Shown here in pieces: positions 22,480-24,038 of a stretch of 24,038 bases of DNA. The position numbers and the translations under genes are program-made. The stretch is from Actinomycetes bacterium (GTDB lineage Bacteria; Actinomycetota; CALGFH01). The notes under the pieces were generated by a model, which ran no database searches, had not been told where the DNA came from, and saw only the letters and a program-made list of their open reading frames with translations. The stretch lies in contig JASLBL010000257.1 of NCBI GenBank assembly GCA_030146615.1, positions 1-24,038 of the forward strand. The letters are read 5' to 3'. The first letter of the stretch is position 1. Every line of letters starts with the position of its first letter.

Positions 22480-23522
22480 CGCAGAGGACCGCCCTGGTGA
22501 CCGGCGCCGGTGGGTTCATCGGCCACCACCTGGTCAAGTACCTGCAGGGGCTCGGCTACCAGGTCCGGGGGGCCGACATCAAGGCGCCCGAGTACGAGGA
22601 GACCACCGCCGAGGAGTTCGAGCTGGTCGACCTGCGCGAGTGGGAGAACTGCCTGAAGGTCACCCGCGACGTCGACGAGGTCTACCAGCTGGCCGCCGAC
22701 ATGGGCGGCATCGGCTACATCACCGCCTTCCACGCCGACATCGCCCGCAACAACGTGCTGATCAACGCCCACATGCTCCAGGCGGCGGCCGAGAACCGGG
22801 TGGCGCGGTACTTCTACGCCTCCTCGGCCTGCATCTACCCGATGTACCGTCAGGAGTCGCCGGACGTGACCCCGCTCAAGGAGGAGGACGCCTACCCGGC
22901 CGACCCCGAGGAGGGCTACGGCTGGGAGAAGCTGTACGCCGAGAAGCTCTGCCAGTACTACACCGAGGAAGGCAAGCTGGACACGCGGGTGGCTCGCTTC
23001 CACAACATCTACGGGCCGATCGGGACCTACGACGGCGGCCGTGAGAAGGCGCCGGCGGCCATCTGCCGCAAGGTCGCTCTGGCCGGCGACGGCGACCAGA
23101 TCGAGGTCTGGGGCGACGGCGCCCAGACCCGCTCGTTCACCTACGTGGACGACTGCGTCGAGGGCATCCACAGGATCACCGCCTCCGACCACTACCTGCC
23201 GCTCAACCTGGGCACCGACCGGCTGGTCTCCATCGACGAGCTGGTCGAGCTGGTGGCCAAGGTCGCCGGCAAGACCATCCGGGTCCGCCACGACACCAGC
23301 AAGCCCCAGGGGGTCAGGGGCCGGAACAGCGACAACTCCAAGCTCCGCGAGGTGCTCGGCTGGGAGCCGCAGACCTCGCTGGAGGACGGCCTGGCCCGCA
23401 CCTACCAGTGGATCGCCGCCCAGCTGCCCGGGCGGGGGCCCGGCCGGAGGGGTCCGGGGAACCCCGAAGGGGTGCCCCGGTCTGTCGAGCTCCATACATT
23501 CCCCCCGGTCAGTCGGGGGTGA
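22476..23522 (+). CDS. GDP-mannose 3,5-epimerase-like SDR enzyme
   Basis: 348 aa. NAD-dependent epimerase that, in characterised members, converts GDP-D-mannose to GDP-L-galactose or GDP-L-gulose. Rossmann motif TGAGGFIG (9-16) and MGGIGYI (77-82). Residues matching plant GME keep exact spacing: C119 in SSACIYP, Y148/K152 in YGWEK and K191 in GREKAPAA. Also RFHNIYGPIGTYDGG, WGDGAQTRSF, GVRGRNSDNSKL and LGWEP. A GGAGGAG ribosome site precedes ATG 22476. The domain should end near ARTYQWIAAQL (about 23424); the last ~33 residues (PGRGPGRR, then GNPEGVPRSVELHTFPPV) come from hairpin-rich DNA and look like an accidental extension. It would supply an L-sugar donor for the exopolysaccharide. Confidence 0.92.
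   Translation: MTQRTALVTGAGGFIGHHLVKYLQGLGYQVRGADIKAPEYEETTAEEFELVDLREWENCLKVTRDVDEVYQLAADMGGIGYITAFHADIARNNVLINAHMLQAAAENRVARYFYASSACIYPMYRQESPDVTPLKEEDAYPADPEEGYGWEKLYAEKLCQYYTEEGKLDTRVARFHNIYGPIGTYDGGREKAPAAICRKVALAGDGDQIEVWGDGAQTRSFTYVDDCVEGIHRITASDHYLPLNLGTDRLVSIDELVELVAKVAGKTIRVRHDTSKPQGVRGRNSDNSKLREVLGWEPQTSLEDGLARTYQWIAAQLPGRGPGRRGPGNPEGVPRSVELHTFPPVSRG
23425..23522. repeat. GC-rich hairpin cluster at the end of the epimerase gene
   Basis: About 100 nt containing several potential stems: ACCCC-GAA-GGGGT (23461-23473), and CCCCCG (23502-23507) pairing with CGGGGG (23514-23519) across a six-base loop that abuts the stop codon. GGAACCCCG (23458-23466) is the 9-mer also seen at 3332-3340 and 13321-13329. 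There is no T run, so it is not a classical terminator. It may be a palindromic repeat inserted at the gene junction. Confidence 0.5.
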
Positions 23523-23588
23523 GCGGCGATCAGGCTCCGGCACGCGTCCACCATCCAGCGGCTGGCCACCCTGGCCGGCCGGCGGGTC

Positions 23589-24038
23589 ATGATCCTGCAC
23601 CCCCCGCCGGAAGGGACCGACGCCGGCCTGTCGGGGCTGGACGTCGACTGCGCGGTCACCGGCCTGGACCGGCGCTGGCCGCTGCGCCTGCCTGACGGCT
23701 GGCGGCTCTGCCAGGTCCTCCACTACGACCTCAAGGGCTGGTACTGGGTCCTGGAGCGCGACGGCCAGGTCGTCTGCCTCGACACCATCGACGACCCCGG
23801 CGGGCTGGGTCGCGACGGCTTCCCGACGGCGCGGTTTCTTGCCGAGGAGGACCTGACCGCCCCGGCCGAGGTCCAGGCCGCGTACCTGACGGCCAAGCGG
23901 GTCCGCAAGGGCGACCTGCGCGACGCCGAGTGGGCCAGGATCGGGCGCCTGGCCGGCGCCGCCCCCGGCCGCTACCGGGCCGCCCTGGCCGCCGTGGTCG
24001 GCGACCGGCTGTCGGGCCTGCTGGCCGGCCCGGCCCTG
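23589..24038 (+). CDS. Unknown protein in the exopolysaccharide operon, 3' end outside the window
   Basis: At least 150 residues, open to the right edge. The coding frame is clear from WPLRLPDGWRLCQVLHYDLKG, WYWVLERDGQVVCLDTIDDP and AAYLTAKRVRKGDLRDAEWAR. The early SGLDVDCAVTGL has a D-x-D arrangement after a Ser/Gly turn, as in small nucleotidyltransferase folds, but I do not recognise the family. The frame continues upstream (LRHASTIQRLATLAGRRV) to just after the epimerase stop without a start codon. ATG 23589 is therefore a fallback: GTG 23519, which overlaps the epimerase stop (GTGA), is out of phase and would reach this frame only after a one-base deletion near 23525. Confidence 0.6.
   Translation, partial: MILHPPPEGTDAGLSGLDVDCAVTGLDRRWPLRLPDGWRLCQVLHYDLKGWYWVLERDGQVVCLDTIDDPGGLGRDGFPTARFLAEEDLTAPAEVQAAYLTAKRVRKGDLRDAEWARIGRLAGAAPGRYRAALAAVVGDRLSGLLAGPAL

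Overview
The window is about 24 kb of very GC-rich chromosomal DNA with almost no non-coding space. Actinobacterial hallmarks are GTG/TTG starts, many GTGA/ATGA stop-start overlaps, an F420-type NADP reductase, an archaeal-type prolyl-tRNA synthetase, and a zinc-ribbon/RNase HI gene pair. A deep-branching or uncultured Actinomycetota is the best guess; this is inference from gene content. No tRNA, insertion sequence, phage gene or CRISPR array was seen.

Left end (1-5797): a chemosensory locus. On the minus strand lie cheW, cheR, a TPR segment that probably belongs to CheR, and a receptor gene that runs off the left edge. The receptor ORF joins a Cache-like sensor, one membrane helix, HAMP, a full MCP signalling domain, a CheA-type Hpt (P1) domain, a Pro/Glu linker and the start of a CheA P3 dimerisation domain. 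It therefore looks like a receptor-kinase (MCP-CheA) fusion. Divergently on the plus strand is a REC-GGDEF response regulator. CheR-TPR plus CheW plus a REC-GGDEF output is the parts list of Wsp-type c-di-GMP systems. The cheW-cheR-TPR stretch needs three single-base corrections, each in a homopolymer, and the receptor lacks its N-terminal membrane anchor, so the locus is either decaying or locally mis-sequenced. A repeat of about 65 bp is present in frame in the linkers of both cheR and the receptor gene.

Middle (5824-14755): plus-strand nadE, panB and a YceI-family gene. They are followed by a tightly packed minus-strand run (13296 down to 9120): a hypothetical protein, a catalytically degenerate alpha/beta-hydrolase-like protein, a sugar nucleotidyltransferase with hexapeptide repeats, F420-NADP reductase, PduO-type cobalamin adenosyltransferase, a BtuF-like binding protein and an internally deleted GNAT remnant. 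A lipoprotein gene on the plus strand then abuts the RNase P RNA gene (minus strand), which shares a compact divergent promoter with fxsA.

Right part (14793-24038): an OmpR-type response regulator/histidine kinase pair followed by a PepSY protein. TTCAG-type direct repeats before both units suggest one regulon. Next, on the minus strand, come RNase HI, a coiled-coil zinc-ribbon protein and proS. Finally a plus-strand exopolysaccharide operon starts: polyprenyl-phosphate glycosylphosphotransferase, WecG/TagA/CpsF glycosyltransferase, a GDP-mannose 3,5-epimerase with its catalytic residues in place, and an incomplete gene of unknown function.
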